Both the position numbers and the translations under genes were made by a program. Shown piece by piece: positions 32,556 through 41,758 of a stretch of DNA of 64,000 bases. Below the pieces are notes generated by a model that was given only the letters and a program-made list of their open reading frames with translations, did no database searches and had not been told where the DNA came from. Location of the stretch: positions 186,001 to 250,000 of the forward strand of contig NZ_BSTF01000010.1 of NCBI RefSeq assembly GCF_030269365.1, written 5' to 3'. The stretch comes from Lentzea sp. NBRC 102530 (GTDB lineage Bacteria; Actinomycetota; Actinomycetes; Mycobacteriales; Pseudonocardiaceae). Numbering within the stretch: position 1 is the first letter of the stretch; every line of letters begins with the position of its first letter.

Positions 32556-35500
32556 ATGCTTCGTGTCGTCGTAGCCACGGTGGTAGCGCTCTCACTGTCC
32601 CCTGCAACCGCATCGGCCGAGCCGCTGGATGCGTTGGCGTACCTGGAGAATCCCCGGATGACCGGGGAGCACCAGGAGCCTCCGCACCCGGACCTGAGGC
32701 CCGAGCGGCGGCTGAGCCTGAACGGGGACTGGCGGCTGCGGATGTTCGACCGGCCGCAGGACGTCCGCGACACACCCGACGGCTGGCGCACGGTGCAGGT
32801 CCCCCACACGTGGCAGACGGACTTCCTCGACCACCCGATGTTCCGCAACATCCCCACCGAGCTGTACCCGGACAACCCTCCGTCGGTGCCCCACGACGTC
32901 AACCCGACCGGGGTCTACGAGAAGACGTTCGTGCTGCCGTCCGACTGGGACCGCACGCTGGTCCGCTTCGAGGGCGTGACCAGCGGGTACTTCGTCTGGG
33001 TCAACGGCGAGTACGTCGGTTACGACCAGGGCGGCTACACGCCCGCCGAGTTCGACATCACCTCCAGGCTCAAGGCCGGCCGCAACACGCTCAGGCTGCA
33101 GGTCCACCGCTGGGGCTCCGGCTCCCACCTGGAGGACTACGACCAGTGGCGGTTCTCCGGCATCTTCCGCGAGGTGTGGCTCTACTCGACGCCCCAGACC
33201 TACCTCGCCGACGTCACCATCAGGACCGATCTCGACGCCGAGTACCGCGACGCGACGCTCAGCGCGGACGTCAGGATCGGCGGCCCTGCCGCCGGTCACA
33301 CCGTCCGGACCAGGCTCTTCGACCCGCGGGGCCGCGAGGTGCCGGTCGTCGGCGGCAAGGTCGCGAACCCGCTGAAGTGGACCGACGAGACCCCGAACGT
33401 CTACGAGCTCAAGATCGAGCTGTTGAAGGACGGCCGCGTCGTGCAGACCGGCACGCAGCCCGTCGGGTTCCGCGAGATCGAGATCATCGACCGGCAGCTC
33501 AAGATCAACGGCCAGCGGGTGCTGTTCCGCGGCACCAACCGGGCCGAGACCAGCGTGCACGGCAGCCGCTACGTCACACGTGCTGACCAGCAAAAAGACG
33601 TCGAGCTCATGAAACGCTTCAACATCAACGCCGTGCGCACGTCGCACTACCCGAGCGACCCGTACTTCTACGAGCTGGCGGACCGCAACGGGTTGATGAT
33701 CGCCGACGAGGTGGATGTCGAGACCCACCACCACGACGGCTGCCCGGACAACTGCCTCGCCGAGCGCCCCGAGTGGCAGGACGCGTTCCAGGACCGGTTC
33801 GTCGCGATGATGCAGCGCGACAAGAACCACCCGAGCGTGGTCATGTGGGACACCGGCAACGAGGCGGGCCTGGGCAAGGCGCACCACACGATGGCCGAGT
33901 ACGCGCGGAAGAACGACAGCCGGCCGCTCTACCACCAGCCGAACGTGCCCGACGGCGACGCGCCGTTCGCGGACGTGGCCGGACCGCGCTACCCGTCGCC
34001 CGCGAGCCTCGAAGCCAAGGCCAAGACGACCACCAAGCCGATCATCATGGGCGAGTACGCCCACGCGATGGGCAACAGCCTCGGCAACTTCAAGGAGTTC
34101 TGGGACGTCGTGCGCGCCTACCCGCAGGTGCAGGGCGGGTTCATCTGGGACTGGGCCGAGCAGAACATCGCGCTCCCGCTCTACACCACCCCCGACGACG
34201 CCAACGGCATTCTCACCTACCTCTCCGGAAAACCGTCCCACGTGGACGGACCGCACGGCAAAGCGTTGCGGCTCAGCGGACTCGACGACTTCGTCGAGGT
34301 CTACCGCGACCGCGAACTCGACGAGGTCAGCACCGGGCTGACCCTCGACGCCCAGGTGAAGCCCGACACCTGGACCGGCGACTTCACCGTCATCTCCAAG
34401 GGTGACCACCAATACGCGCTGAAGATGTCCAACGCCACGACGCTGGAGTTCTTCGTGCACAGCGGTACCTGGCGCACGGTCCGTGCGACCGTCCCGGCGG
34501 ACTTCTACGGCAACTGGCACCGCGTCACCGGCACGTTCGACGGCACGAGGCTGCGGCTGCTGATCGACGGCCGCGAGGTCGCCACCACGGAGTTCACCGG
34601 CACGATCGACTGGTCGCACTGGCCGGTCAACATCGGCCGCAACGCCGAGACCATGCAGGAGAACGTGGGCACGCGGATGGCGCACGGCAGCGTGGACCAG
34701 GTCCGCGTCTACCACCGCGCCCTCACCGACGCCGAACTCGCGGCCGACCCGAAGCGCGAGGCCGTGCTGGCCCTCGACTTCGAGACGCTCGAGGACAAGG
34801 GACGCCACCAGTCGTACGGCGCCGGCACCGGCGGTGTCGACGGCGTCGTCTGGGCCGACCGCAGGCCCCAGCCCGAGACCACCGAACTGATGGCCGTTCA
34901 TTCACCCATACGCTTCTCCTTCTCCGGCAACGACCTCACGATCGTCAGTGAACGCCGGTTCACCGGCACCGACGACCTCGAACTGCGCTGGCAGGTGCAG
35001 GACAACGGCCGCACCGTCGCCCAGCACCGCGGCCCGCTGCGGCCGGGCACCGTGACGCTGCCCGACTTCCACGCGGACACCGACCGCTGGCTGACCGTGC
35101 GCGCGACGGACCGGCGCGGCACCGATGTCGGCATCGCGCAGTTCCCGCTGGGTGGCTCGCAGATCGCGGGCCTGCACGCCCCTGGAACGCCCGGAAAGCT
35201 CACCACCACCCAGACCGGGTCCGAGATCGTGGTGTCCGGCAAGGACTTCCGGTACGTCGTCAGCAAGACGTCCGGCACTCTCACGTCGATGCGCGTGCGC
35301 GGCACCGAACTCCTGCGCACGGGCCCTGAGCTCGACGCGTGGCGCGCGCCGCTCTCGAACGAGTTCATGAGCGAGGACTCGTCCTGGTACCGCAACGGCC
35401 TCGACCGCCTCAAGACATCACCAGCCGACATCACTGTCTCACAGGGGTCCGACACTCTGATTTCGGTGAGGTCGACGGCTCAGGCCGTGGCGGACGCGTC

Positions 35501-36812
35501 GTTCGGGCAGACCTTCACCTACCGCGTCACCGGCTCCGGTGAGATCCACGTCGGGCACCGGGTGGCGGCGCGCGACCGCATGCGCGACCTCAGCTACCTG
35601 CCGGGCATCGGGTTCACGCTGAAGGTGCCCGACAGCTTCGGCAGGTTCACCTGGTACGGCCGCGGCCCCGGCGAGAACTACGACGACCGCAAGTCAGGCA
35701 ACCCGATCGGCGTCTACCAGTCCACCGTGGACAAGGAGTTCAACGACTACTACAAGCCGCAGGACTTCGGCAACCACGCCGACACGCGCTGGGCGACGCT
35801 GTCCGACGGCCGCGCGGGCCTGCTCGTCGCGGGCGACCTGGACGTCCGCGTCTCCCGCTACGACGACCTCGACCGCGCCGCGCACCCGTTCGCGCTCAGG
35901 AAGAACGACGGCTGGACCAGCCTGCACGTGGCGCACCGGGTGACCGGCGTCAGTGAGACGTTCCACGAGCCGCTGCCGCAGTACCAGGTGGAGGCGGGCA
36001 ACGAGTACGCGTACTCCGTGCTGCTGCGCCCGCTCACGCCCGTGGAGGCGGCGACGGGACGACTGGGCCACCACGTCGACTGCGCCCCCACGGCACAGCT
36101 CGACGCCGCCGACACCGTCCTGGAACCGGGCGAGCAGGTCGAGGCCGAACTGGTCGTGACGAAGCCCTGCCCCGGCACCACCACCGCGCGGCTGACCGCG
36201 CCGGACGGCTGGTCCGTCACCCCCGGCACCGTGGACCTGTCGAGCGGCTCGGCGAAGGTGACGATCACCCGCGAGGGCGGCCAGACCGGCACCCGCCCGG
36301 TCTTCGCGGAGATCAGCAGCGGCAAGGGGACCACGAGCCTCACCGCGGACTTCACCGCCACCCCGCGCCCGCCGTCCGGCGACACCGCCGTGTCCGCGCT
36401 GGAGTTCCTGGACGAGCGCAACGGCTGGGGCCCGCTCGAACGCGACCGCAGCAACGGCGAACAGGCCGGCGGCGACGGCAGGTCGCTGAGCATCCGCGGC
36501 ACGGCGTTCGACCGCGGCGTCGGCGTCCACGCCGACTCGGAGTTCCAGGTCTACACCGGCGGCAGGTGCTCCAGCCTGACCGCCACGATCGGCGTCGACG
36601 ACGAAACAGGCGGCTCCGGCAGCGTTCGCTTCGAAGTGTTGAAAGACGACCGATCGGCCTACCGGAGCGCCGTTCTGACCGGACAGAGCGCAGCCGTCCC
36701 GATCACCGTGGACACGACCGGAGCAACCGTGCTGACGTTCCGGGTGACGGACGGAGGCGACGGCAACGCCCACGACCACGCCGACTGGGCGGTGCCCGTC
36801 CTGCGCTGCTGA
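32556..36812 (+). CDS. Secreted GH2 beta-galactosidase with inserted LamG-like and C-terminal NPCBM domains
   Basis: 1418 residues. Signal peptide 1-21 (cut after ASA). The GH2 sugar-binding, immunoglobulin-like and TIM-barrel domains run from about 35 to 550; acid/base Glu near 436 (MWDTGNEAGLG) and nucleophile Glu near 500 (IMGEYAHAMGNS) are present. A concanavalin/LamG-like domain (about 560-740, FVEVYRDRELDEVSTGLTLD) is inserted before the beta-galactosidase small-chain domain (about 880-1150, YGRGPGENYDDRKSG). An NEW3/Ig-like piece follows and an NPCBM carbohydrate-binding module closes the protein (about 1290-1418, GTAFDRGVGVHADSEF). It degrades extracellular galactosides. Upstream promoter is in the 134-bp gap divergent from mshC. 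Confidence 0.94.
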   Translation: MLRVVVATVVALSLSPATASAEPLDALAYLENPRMTGEHQEPPHPDLRPERRLSLNGDWRLRMFDRPQDVRDTPDGWRTVQVPHTWQTDFLDHPMFRNIPTELYPDNPPSVPHDVNPTGVYEKTFVLPSDWDRTLVRFEGVTSGYFVWVNGEYVGYDQGGYTPAEFDITSRLKAGRNTLRLQVHRWGSGSHLEDYDQWRFSGIFREVWLYSTPQTYLADVTIRTDLDAEYRDATLSADVRIGGPAAGHTVRTRLFDPRGREVPVVGGKVANPLKWTDETPNVYELKIELLKDGRVVQTGTQPVGFREIEIIDRQLKINGQRVLFRGTNRAETSVHGSRYVTRADQQKDVELMKRFNINAVRTSHYPSDPYFYELADRNGLMIADEVDVETHHHDGCPDNCLAERPEWQDAFQDRFVAMMQRDKNHPSVVMWDTGNEAGLGKAHHTMAEYARKNDSRPLYHQPNVPDGDAPFADVAGPRYPSPASLEAKAKTTTKPIIMGEYAHAMGNSLGNFKEFWDVVRAYPQVQGGFIWDWAEQNIALPLYTTPDDANGILTYLSGKPSHVDGPHGKALRLSGLDDFVEVYRDRELDEVSTGLTLDAQVKPDTWTGDFTVISKGDHQYALKMSNATTLEFFVHSGTWRTVRATVPADFYGNWHRVTGTFDGTRLRLLIDGREVATTEFTGTIDWSHWPVNIGRNAETMQENVGTRMAHGSVDQVRVYHRALTDAELAADPKREAVLALDFETLEDKGRHQSYGAGTGGVDGVVWADRRPQPETTELMAVHSPIRFSFSGNDLTIVSERRFTGTDDLELRWQVQDNGRTVAQHRGPLRPGTVTLPDFHADTDRWLTVRATDRRGTDVGIAQFPLGGSQIAGLHAPGTPGKLTTTQTGSEIVVSGKDFRYVVSKTSGTLTSMRVRGTELLRTGPELDAWRAPLSNEFMSEDSSWYRNGLDRLKTSPADITVSQGSDTLISVRSTAQAVADASFGQTFTYRVTGSGEIHVGHRVAARDRMRDLSYLPGIGFTLKVPDSFGRFTWYGRGPGENYDDRKSGNPIGVYQSTVDKEFNDYYKPQDFGNHADTRWATLSDGRAGLLVAGDLDVRVSRYDDLDRAAHPFALRKNDGWTSLHVAHRVTGVSETFHEPLPQYQVEAGNEYAYSVLLRPLTPVEAATGRLGHHVDCAPTAQLDAADTVLEPGEQVEAELVVTKPCPGTTTARLTAPDGWSVTPGTVDLSSGSAKVTITREGGQTGTRPVFAEISSGKGTTSLTADFTATPRPPSGDTAVSALEFLDERNGWGPLERDRSNGEQAGGDGRSLSIRGTAFDRGVGVHADSEFQVYTGGRCSSLTATIGVDDETGGSGSVRFEVLKDDRSAYRSAVLTGQSAAVPITVDTTGATVLTFRVTDGGDGNAHDHADWAVPVLRC

Positions 36813-36815
36813 AAA

Positions 36816-36838
36816 TTGTCGGACCCCAGGCGTACCGT
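36816..36838 (+). promoter_or_regulatory. RecA-NDp/PafBC-like promoter of the SPFH gene
   Basis: TTGTCGGAC, 8 nt, TACCGT, beginning 3 bp after the GH2 stop and 38 nt before the SPFH ATG. Same layout as the promoters at 5283 and 45735. Confidence 0.55.
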
Positions 36839-36876
36839 CGGAGATCAGGGCATTCGCCGGTCGAAGGGCGGGTCTC

Positions 36877-37731
36877 ATGATCGTGGAAATCCTCGGTGGA
36901 CTGGCGGCGTTCGGCGCCCTCGGCCTCGCCATGAGCGCACGCGTGATCAAGCAGTTCGAGCAGGGCCTGGTCTTCCGGTTCGGCAAGCTGCAGGAAGCCG
37001 TCCGGGGGCCGGGCCTCACCATGCTGGTGCCCGGGGTGGACCAGCTCCGCAAGGTCAACATGCAGATCGTGACCCTGCCCGTCCCCGCGCAGGACGGCAT
37101 CACCCGGGACAACGTGACGGTGCGCGTGGACGCCGTCGTGTACTTCAAGGTGCAGGACCCGACGAAGGCCGTCATCAACGTGGAGGACTACCGCTTCGCC
37201 ATGCTCCAGGTGGCGCAGACGTCGCTGCGTTCGATCATCGGCAAGAGCGAGCTCGACGACCTGCTGTCCAACCGCGAGAACCTGAACCACGGCCTGGAAC
37301 TGATGATCGACACCCCGGCGCTGGCGTGGGGCATCGACATCGACCGGGTGGAGATCAAGGACGTCGCCTTGCCGGAGAGCATGAAGCGCTCGATGTCCCG
37401 CCAGGCCGAAGCGGAACGTGAACGCCGCGCGCGCATCATCACCGCCGACGGCGAGCTCCAGGCGTCCAAGAAGCTCTCCGAGGCCGCGGGCACGATGGAG
37501 GAGACGCCGGGCGCGCTGCAGCTGCGGCTCCTGCAGACCATCGTGGAGGTGGCGGCGGAGAAGAACTCGACGCTGGTGCTGCCGTTCCCGGTGGAGCTGC
37601 TGAGGTTCCTGGAGAAGAACACGAACCTCGAACTCCCCCGGCACCCGGAGCCACCGGCGGCGCCACCCGGCCCGGCCCCGGACCTGCCCGCACCGCGGCT
37701 CGAGCCGGTCAAGGATCCGGACCAGGCGTGA
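36877..37731 (+). CDS. SPFH/band 7 (slipin-type) membrane protein
   Basis: 284 residues. An N-terminal membrane segment (about 3-20), then a band 7 domain (about 22-180) with slipin motifs VIKQFEQGLVFRFGKL, GPGLTMLVPGVDQLRKVNMQ and LPVPAQDGITRDNVTVRVDA. A coiled-coil stretch (RQAEAERERRARIITADGEL) supports oligomerisation; the tail is Pro-rich. Slipins scaffold membrane microdomains and often act with NfeD-type proteases, but no NfeD gene is seen. It lies between the GH2 gene and the caspase gene and has a DNA-damage-like promoter of its own. Confidence 0.92.
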   Translation: MIVEILGGLAAFGALGLAMSARVIKQFEQGLVFRFGKLQEAVRGPGLTMLVPGVDQLRKVNMQIVTLPVPAQDGITRDNVTVRVDAVVYFKVQDPTKAVINVEDYRFAMLQVAQTSLRSIIGKSELDDLLSNRENLNHGLELMIDTPALAWGIDIDRVEIKDVALPESMKRSMSRQAEAERERRARIITADGELQASKKLSEAAGTMEETPGALQLRLLQTIVEVAAEKNSTLVLPFPVELLRFLEKNTNLELPRHPEPPAAPPGPAPDLPAPRLEPVKDPDQA

Positions 37732-37741
37732 CCGAGGCGCT

Positions 37742-37776
37742 GTCCGCCCGCCCCGCCCGTGCCGGCGCGGGCGGAC
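37742..37776 (+). terminator. Hairpin after the SPFH gene
   Basis: GTCCGCCCG (37742-37750) pairs with CGGGCGGAC (37768-37776); the 17-nt loop can fold further. Probable terminator separating SPFH from the caspase operon. Confidence 0.55.
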
Positions 37777-37806
37777 GGCACCTCTCCCCCGCGTTCCTCC
37801 ATGTGA

Positions 37807-37821
37807 GTTACCCGCCGTAAC
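37807..37821. promoter_or_regulatory. 15-bp dyad upstream of the caspase-STAND gene
   Basis: GTTAC-CCGCC-GTAAC is a perfect 5-5-5 inverted repeat 43 bp before the ATG at 37865. Possible operator for the caspase-esterase operon. Confidence 0.45.
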
Positions 37822-37864
37822 GCCGCACTCCGGCGGGCGACGTGTGGACAGGGGGTAGTGAGGC

Positions 37865-40800
37865 ATGCAGGAGAGGGTCAGAGGCAGGTTCGTCGGCATC
37901 GGCGTCAGCTCCTACGAGGCGCTGCAGCCGCTGCAGCACGCCGTCAGCGACGTGCGGGAACTGCACGCCCTCCTCAAGGGCTACGACGGCGAGCCCCTGG
38001 CGGACCCGGCCGAGTTCGAGGTCCGCACGTTCATGAAGGGCCTCAAAGGATCGCAGGACGGCGGCGCTCTGGTCGCTCTGTGGAGCGGGCACGCGATCCC
38101 GGAGGACAAGAGCCTCATGCTGCTCGCGAAGGACAACAGCGGCGACGGCGACGGCATCGGGCTGTCCGAGTTCGCGGCGTGGTGTGCGCGATCGGGAGCT
38201 CACCAGGTCCTCGTCGTCATCGACGCCTGCTACGCCGGCGCCCAGCTGGACCAGGTCATGGGGTCGATCGCGTCCGTCCAGGACAACCTCTTGCAGGGTC
38301 AGGTGCACTGGGCGGGCGTCCTGGTGTCGTGCTCGGGCATCGAAACGGCACGGGACGGGCTGTTCGGCGGGAAACTCCGCAAGCTGCTGCGTGCCGGTCC
38401 CACGGCCGTGGAGGACGCACGGCGGTGGAGCGACCGCATTGCGTTGGTGGATGGTGGTGCGGTCGGCACGGCGTTGCTGAACGCGTGGGACAGCGACATC
38501 CAACGGCCTCGCTTCATGCAGTACGGGTCCGCACAGCCGATGTTGCCCAATCCGCTCTATGCCGCGAACACGGTCGTGAAGCACCTGCTGCTCGCGGCGC
38601 GCGGCGGTGACTCGCAGGACAACAGGTCGTGGTTCGCGGGCCGGACCGCGCAGGTCGACCAGGTCGTGAACTGGGTGAGGTCCGGGGTGCCCGGGCTGCG
38701 GGTGGTGACGGGGTCGCCGGGCACGGGCAAGTCCGCCCTGGTCGGACGGGTGGTCAGCCTCTCCAACCCCGCCGAACGCGACCTGCTGCTGAGCGCGGGG
38801 CCGTCGTTCCGGCACGCCGATCCGGGGCCCGACTCGGTCGACGCGGCCGTGCACGCCCGCGCCATGGACGCCGACCGCGTGGCCGACCTGCTCAGCCGCC
38901 AGCTCGTCGCGGCCGGACTGATCGCCGCACCCGACGGGCCGCGCCGGGGTGCCGCCGAGCTGGTCGGCGTCGTCAGCGCGTTGACCGCGCCACCCGTGCT
39001 GGTGGTGGATGGTCTGGACGAGGCGCGCGGCGAGTCGTTCTCGATCGCCACCTCGTTGCTCACCAAGCTCGCGGGCTACGCCGTCGTGATCGTGTCGACG
39101 CGGCAGGCGCACCGGGTCGCGGGTGGTGCTCCCCTGCTCACCGAACTGGCGCCGGCCGAGGTGCTCGACCTCGACCAGGCCGACAACGAGACGGACGTGC
39201 GCGAGTACGTCGTGGCACGGCTGGGGCCGGGCGCGCCGCGGTCCACCGTGGACGAGTTGGCGAAGCTGCCGTTCCTGACCGCGTGGATGATCACCGACCA
39301 GGTGCTGGCCGACGGTGGTGCCGACCTGAAGCTGTCGCTGGACGCGGCGTTCGACCGTGAGCTGGCGAAGGTGCCATCGGCGCGTGCGTTGCTCACGGCA
39401 CTGACGTGGAGCTACGGCGCGGGGTTCCCCGAGGCCGAGTGGATGGCCGTGGCGCAGGCGTTGTCCGGCAAGGAGTTCAGCCGTGACGACATCACTGCCG
39501 TGCTGACCGAACTGGGCCGTCACGTCGTGCAGGACGGTGAGGAAGGCACGGCGGTTTTCAAGCTCACGCACCAGACGTTCGCGGACCACCTGAGGCCGCA
39601 GTTCGCACCGAGCCGGGAGGTGGTGTTCGCACCGGGCGCGGACCAGGTCGCGTGCGCGTTGATCGGGCTGTACCGGCAGCGCATGGAGGCGGGCGTGCCG
39701 CCGAACGTGCCGGGCTACCTGTGGAAGTACGCGTGGCGGCACTGCGGGCACGCCGGCACGCGGGCGTTGGACGGGCTGCGGGCGCTGGCGCGGATGAACC
39801 GGATGTTGTTGCCGGACATCGCACTGGCGACCACGACGGCGGCGAACGAGCTGATGCACTGGGGCCGCGGCGAGGAGGCCATCGCACCGCTGGAGGAAGC
39901 CGCCGAACACTTCCGCGCGCTCGTCCCGACGGTGCGGATGTACCTGGCGGACCTGGCTTTCGTGCTGAACAAGCTCGGCAGGAGGTTCCGGGAGGCGGGC
40001 AGGCTGCAGCAGGCCGTGGCACCAGCCGAAGAGGCAGCCGTGCGGTACCGCGAGCTGGTGGCGTCGACACCGACGACGGCGGAAAGCCTCACGCACAAAC
40101 GGTTGGCACAACGCATCGCGAAGACGACGGCGCACGGTGGCGAGAACCCGACGTACGCGGCACACCTCAGCGGCGCGTTGGTGGACCTGAGCGAGGTCTA
40201 CGCGATGCTGGGCCGTAGGCGAGAAGCGTTGTCCACGGCACGTGACGCCGTTGCGGCCGTGGACACCGGTGCGCCGCACGCGCGCGCGATGACGTGCCTC
40301 GCGGCCAGGTGCAGTGACTCGGGCCTGCGCTACGAGGCCATGCAACGCTCGAAGCAGGCCGTGGAGCTGTACTACGAGCTCGCCCAGACGAACCCGGTGT
40401 TCCTCGCGGACCTGGTCAGCGCGCTCGTCGAACTGAGCCGCGACCACCTGGCGCTCGGCAGGCTGTCCGAGGCCGACGCCACGACCCGGCAGGCCGCGGA
40501 GATCAGCGGCACGCTCGGCCGGCACGCCGCGTTCCGCCCCCAGCTCGCGGACGCCGCGCTGAGCCTGAGCGTCGCGTACAGCATGGTCGACCGCACCGAC
40601 GCGGCACTGAACACCGCGCGTCAAGCAGCAGACCTCGCCGAGGGACTTCCCGTGCACGGCCAGGCGCTGCACAACCTGATGCGCCGCCAGCGGGACGCGG
40701 ACAAGCCGAGGGAAGCCCTCGCGACGGGTCTGCGGACCATCGAGGTCTGCCTCCTGCCCGAGAACACCGACCGGCTGTCGACGCTCGCGGCCGCGTTGTT

Positions 40801-41758
40801 CACGCTCGACACCGTCTGCGCGGGTCTCGGGCAACCGGAGATCGTCGACGAGGCCTGGGAGAAGGTCACCGCCCGGTTCAACGGCCCATACCTCGCCACG
40901 TTGCTGATGTTGCGGGCGGCCGCGACCAGAGCCGGTGACCCGGCCGCGGCGAAGTGGCTGTGCCAGGCCCTCACCCACGTCGGCCAGTCACGGCAGGCGA
41001 CCCACGACGTCCATGACATCGCGCGCCGCCACTACGACTCCGGGCCGTGGCCGTGGGACAGCACCCCGGACTGGTTGACGGTCGATCGCACGCTCCTCAA
41101 GACCGCACGGTCATGGGTGTTCGCACGGTCCTATGTCGAGGAACGGGCGATTCTGCTCGCACACCCCGAGTTGTTGTCGACCGAAGCGGATGTCGCCGTC
41201 ACGGAGGCGCTGTACGGCACGAGCCTGATCGAAGCGCAGGTCATCCAGTCCCGCCGGACGACCGCGCAACAGCAGGGAGTCGCGCTCGCCTACCGGCCGT
41301 GGCTGCTCGCCAGCCTCGCGGACGAGTTCGTCGACGCCGGCCCCGCCCGCCGCCGCGAGCTGCTCGCGACGCGCCGGGAGGAGTTGCTGGACAAGGAAGT
41401 GCTGAAGAACGTCCGCGACAACAGGCCCGTGCACGCGATGCTGCTGCTGGCCGACGAGGACGGCGACGTGCTCGATCTCGTGCTGGACGCCGTGGAGGAC
41501 CCCACACGCGTTACGGACATCCTGCGCTCCCTCGCAGCACACGCCTCCCCTCAGGCGCTGACACAGGCCGTCACGGCGTTGGAACCACACGCGTTGGCAG
41601 CGCTGTACAAAGCGGTCGCGCGCGCTCGTGCCGGTGACGAGCGCCTGGCGTTGCCCGCCCCGAGCCAGCGCCTGACGTGGATCCGCGAGCTGACCTACCT
41701 CGTGCCCGCGAACCTCGCGCTGCTCTCCCTCATCCGCAAGCTCGCCGAGGAGTCCTAG
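37865..41758 (+). CDS. Caspase-like protease fused to STAND NTPase and TPR repeats
   Basis: 1297 residues. Caspase/metacaspase domain (about 5-235): starts RFVGIGVSSYEAL, catalytic His76 in LWSGHAIP, catalytic Cys122 in VVIDACYAGAQ. A STAND-type NTPase follows (about 255-560): Walker A GSPGTGKSAL (283-292), Walker B VLVVDGLDEARG (Asp382), sensor IVSTRQAHR and a winged-helix-like segment (QDGEEGTAVFKLTHQTFADHL). Residues about 680-1000 contain tetratricopeptide-like repeats (GRGEEAIAPLEEAAEHFR). The C-terminal 280 residues are helical, unknown. This is sensor-switch-executioner architecture typical of prokaryotic immune or cell-death proteins: ligand binding on TPR, NTPase switching, protease output. 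No transmembrane segment. The stop abuts the LCAT-like start with no gap, so the two are one operon. Confidence 0.9.
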   Translation: MQERVRGRFVGIGVSSYEALQPLQHAVSDVRELHALLKGYDGEPLADPAEFEVRTFMKGLKGSQDGGALVALWSGHAIPEDKSLMLLAKDNSGDGDGIGLSEFAAWCARSGAHQVLVVIDACYAGAQLDQVMGSIASVQDNLLQGQVHWAGVLVSCSGIETARDGLFGGKLRKLLRAGPTAVEDARRWSDRIALVDGGAVGTALLNAWDSDIQRPRFMQYGSAQPMLPNPLYAANTVVKHLLLAARGGDSQDNRSWFAGRTAQVDQVVNWVRSGVPGLRVVTGSPGTGKSALVGRVVSLSNPAERDLLLSAGPSFRHADPGPDSVDAAVHARAMDADRVADLLSRQLVAAGLIAAPDGPRRGAAELVGVVSALTAPPVLVVDGLDEARGESFSIATSLLTKLAGYAVVIVSTRQAHRVAGGAPLLTELAPAEVLDLDQADNETDVREYVVARLGPGAPRSTVDELAKLPFLTAWMITDQVLADGGADLKLSLDAAFDRELAKVPSARALLTALTWSYGAGFPEAEWMAVAQALSGKEFSRDDITAVLTELGRHVVQDGEEGTAVFKLTHQTFADHLRPQFAPSREVVFAPGADQVACALIGLYRQRMEAGVPPNVPGYLWKYAWRHCGHAGTRALDGLRALARMNRMLLPDIALATTTAANELMHWGRGEEAIAPLEEAAEHFRALVPTVRMYLADLAFVLNKLGRRFREAGRLQQAVAPAEEAAVRYRELVASTPTTAESLTHKRLAQRIAKTTAHGGENPTYAAHLSGALVDLSEVYAMLGRRREALSTARDAVAAVDTGAPHARAMTCLAARCSDSGLRYEAMQRSKQAVELYYELAQTNPVFLADLVSALVELSRDHLALGRLSEADATTRQAAEISGTLGRHAAFRPQLADAALSLSVAYSMVDRTDAALNTARQAADLAEGLPVHGQALHNLMRRQRDADKPREALATGLRTIEVCLLPENTDRLSTLAAALFTLDTVCAGLGQPEIVDEAWEKVTARFNGPYLATLLMLRAAATRAGDPAAAKWLCQALTHVGQSRQATHDVHDIARRHYDSGPWPWDSTPDWLTVDRTLLKTARSWVFARSYVEERAILLAHPELLSTEADVAVTEALYGTSLIEAQVIQSRRTTAQQQGVALAYRPWLLASLADEFVDAGPARRRELLATRREELLDKEVLKNVRDNRPVHAMLLLADEDGDVLDLVLDAVEDPTRVTDILRSLAAHASPQALTQAVTALEPHALAALYKAVARARAGDERLALPAPSQRLTWIRELTYLVPANLALLSLIRKLAEES

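Noticed and set aside
37808..40978. 1056-residue open frame on the minus strand opposite the caspase-STAND gene
   Set aside because: Product is composition-biased without motifs, whereas the + frame has caspase and Walker motifs.
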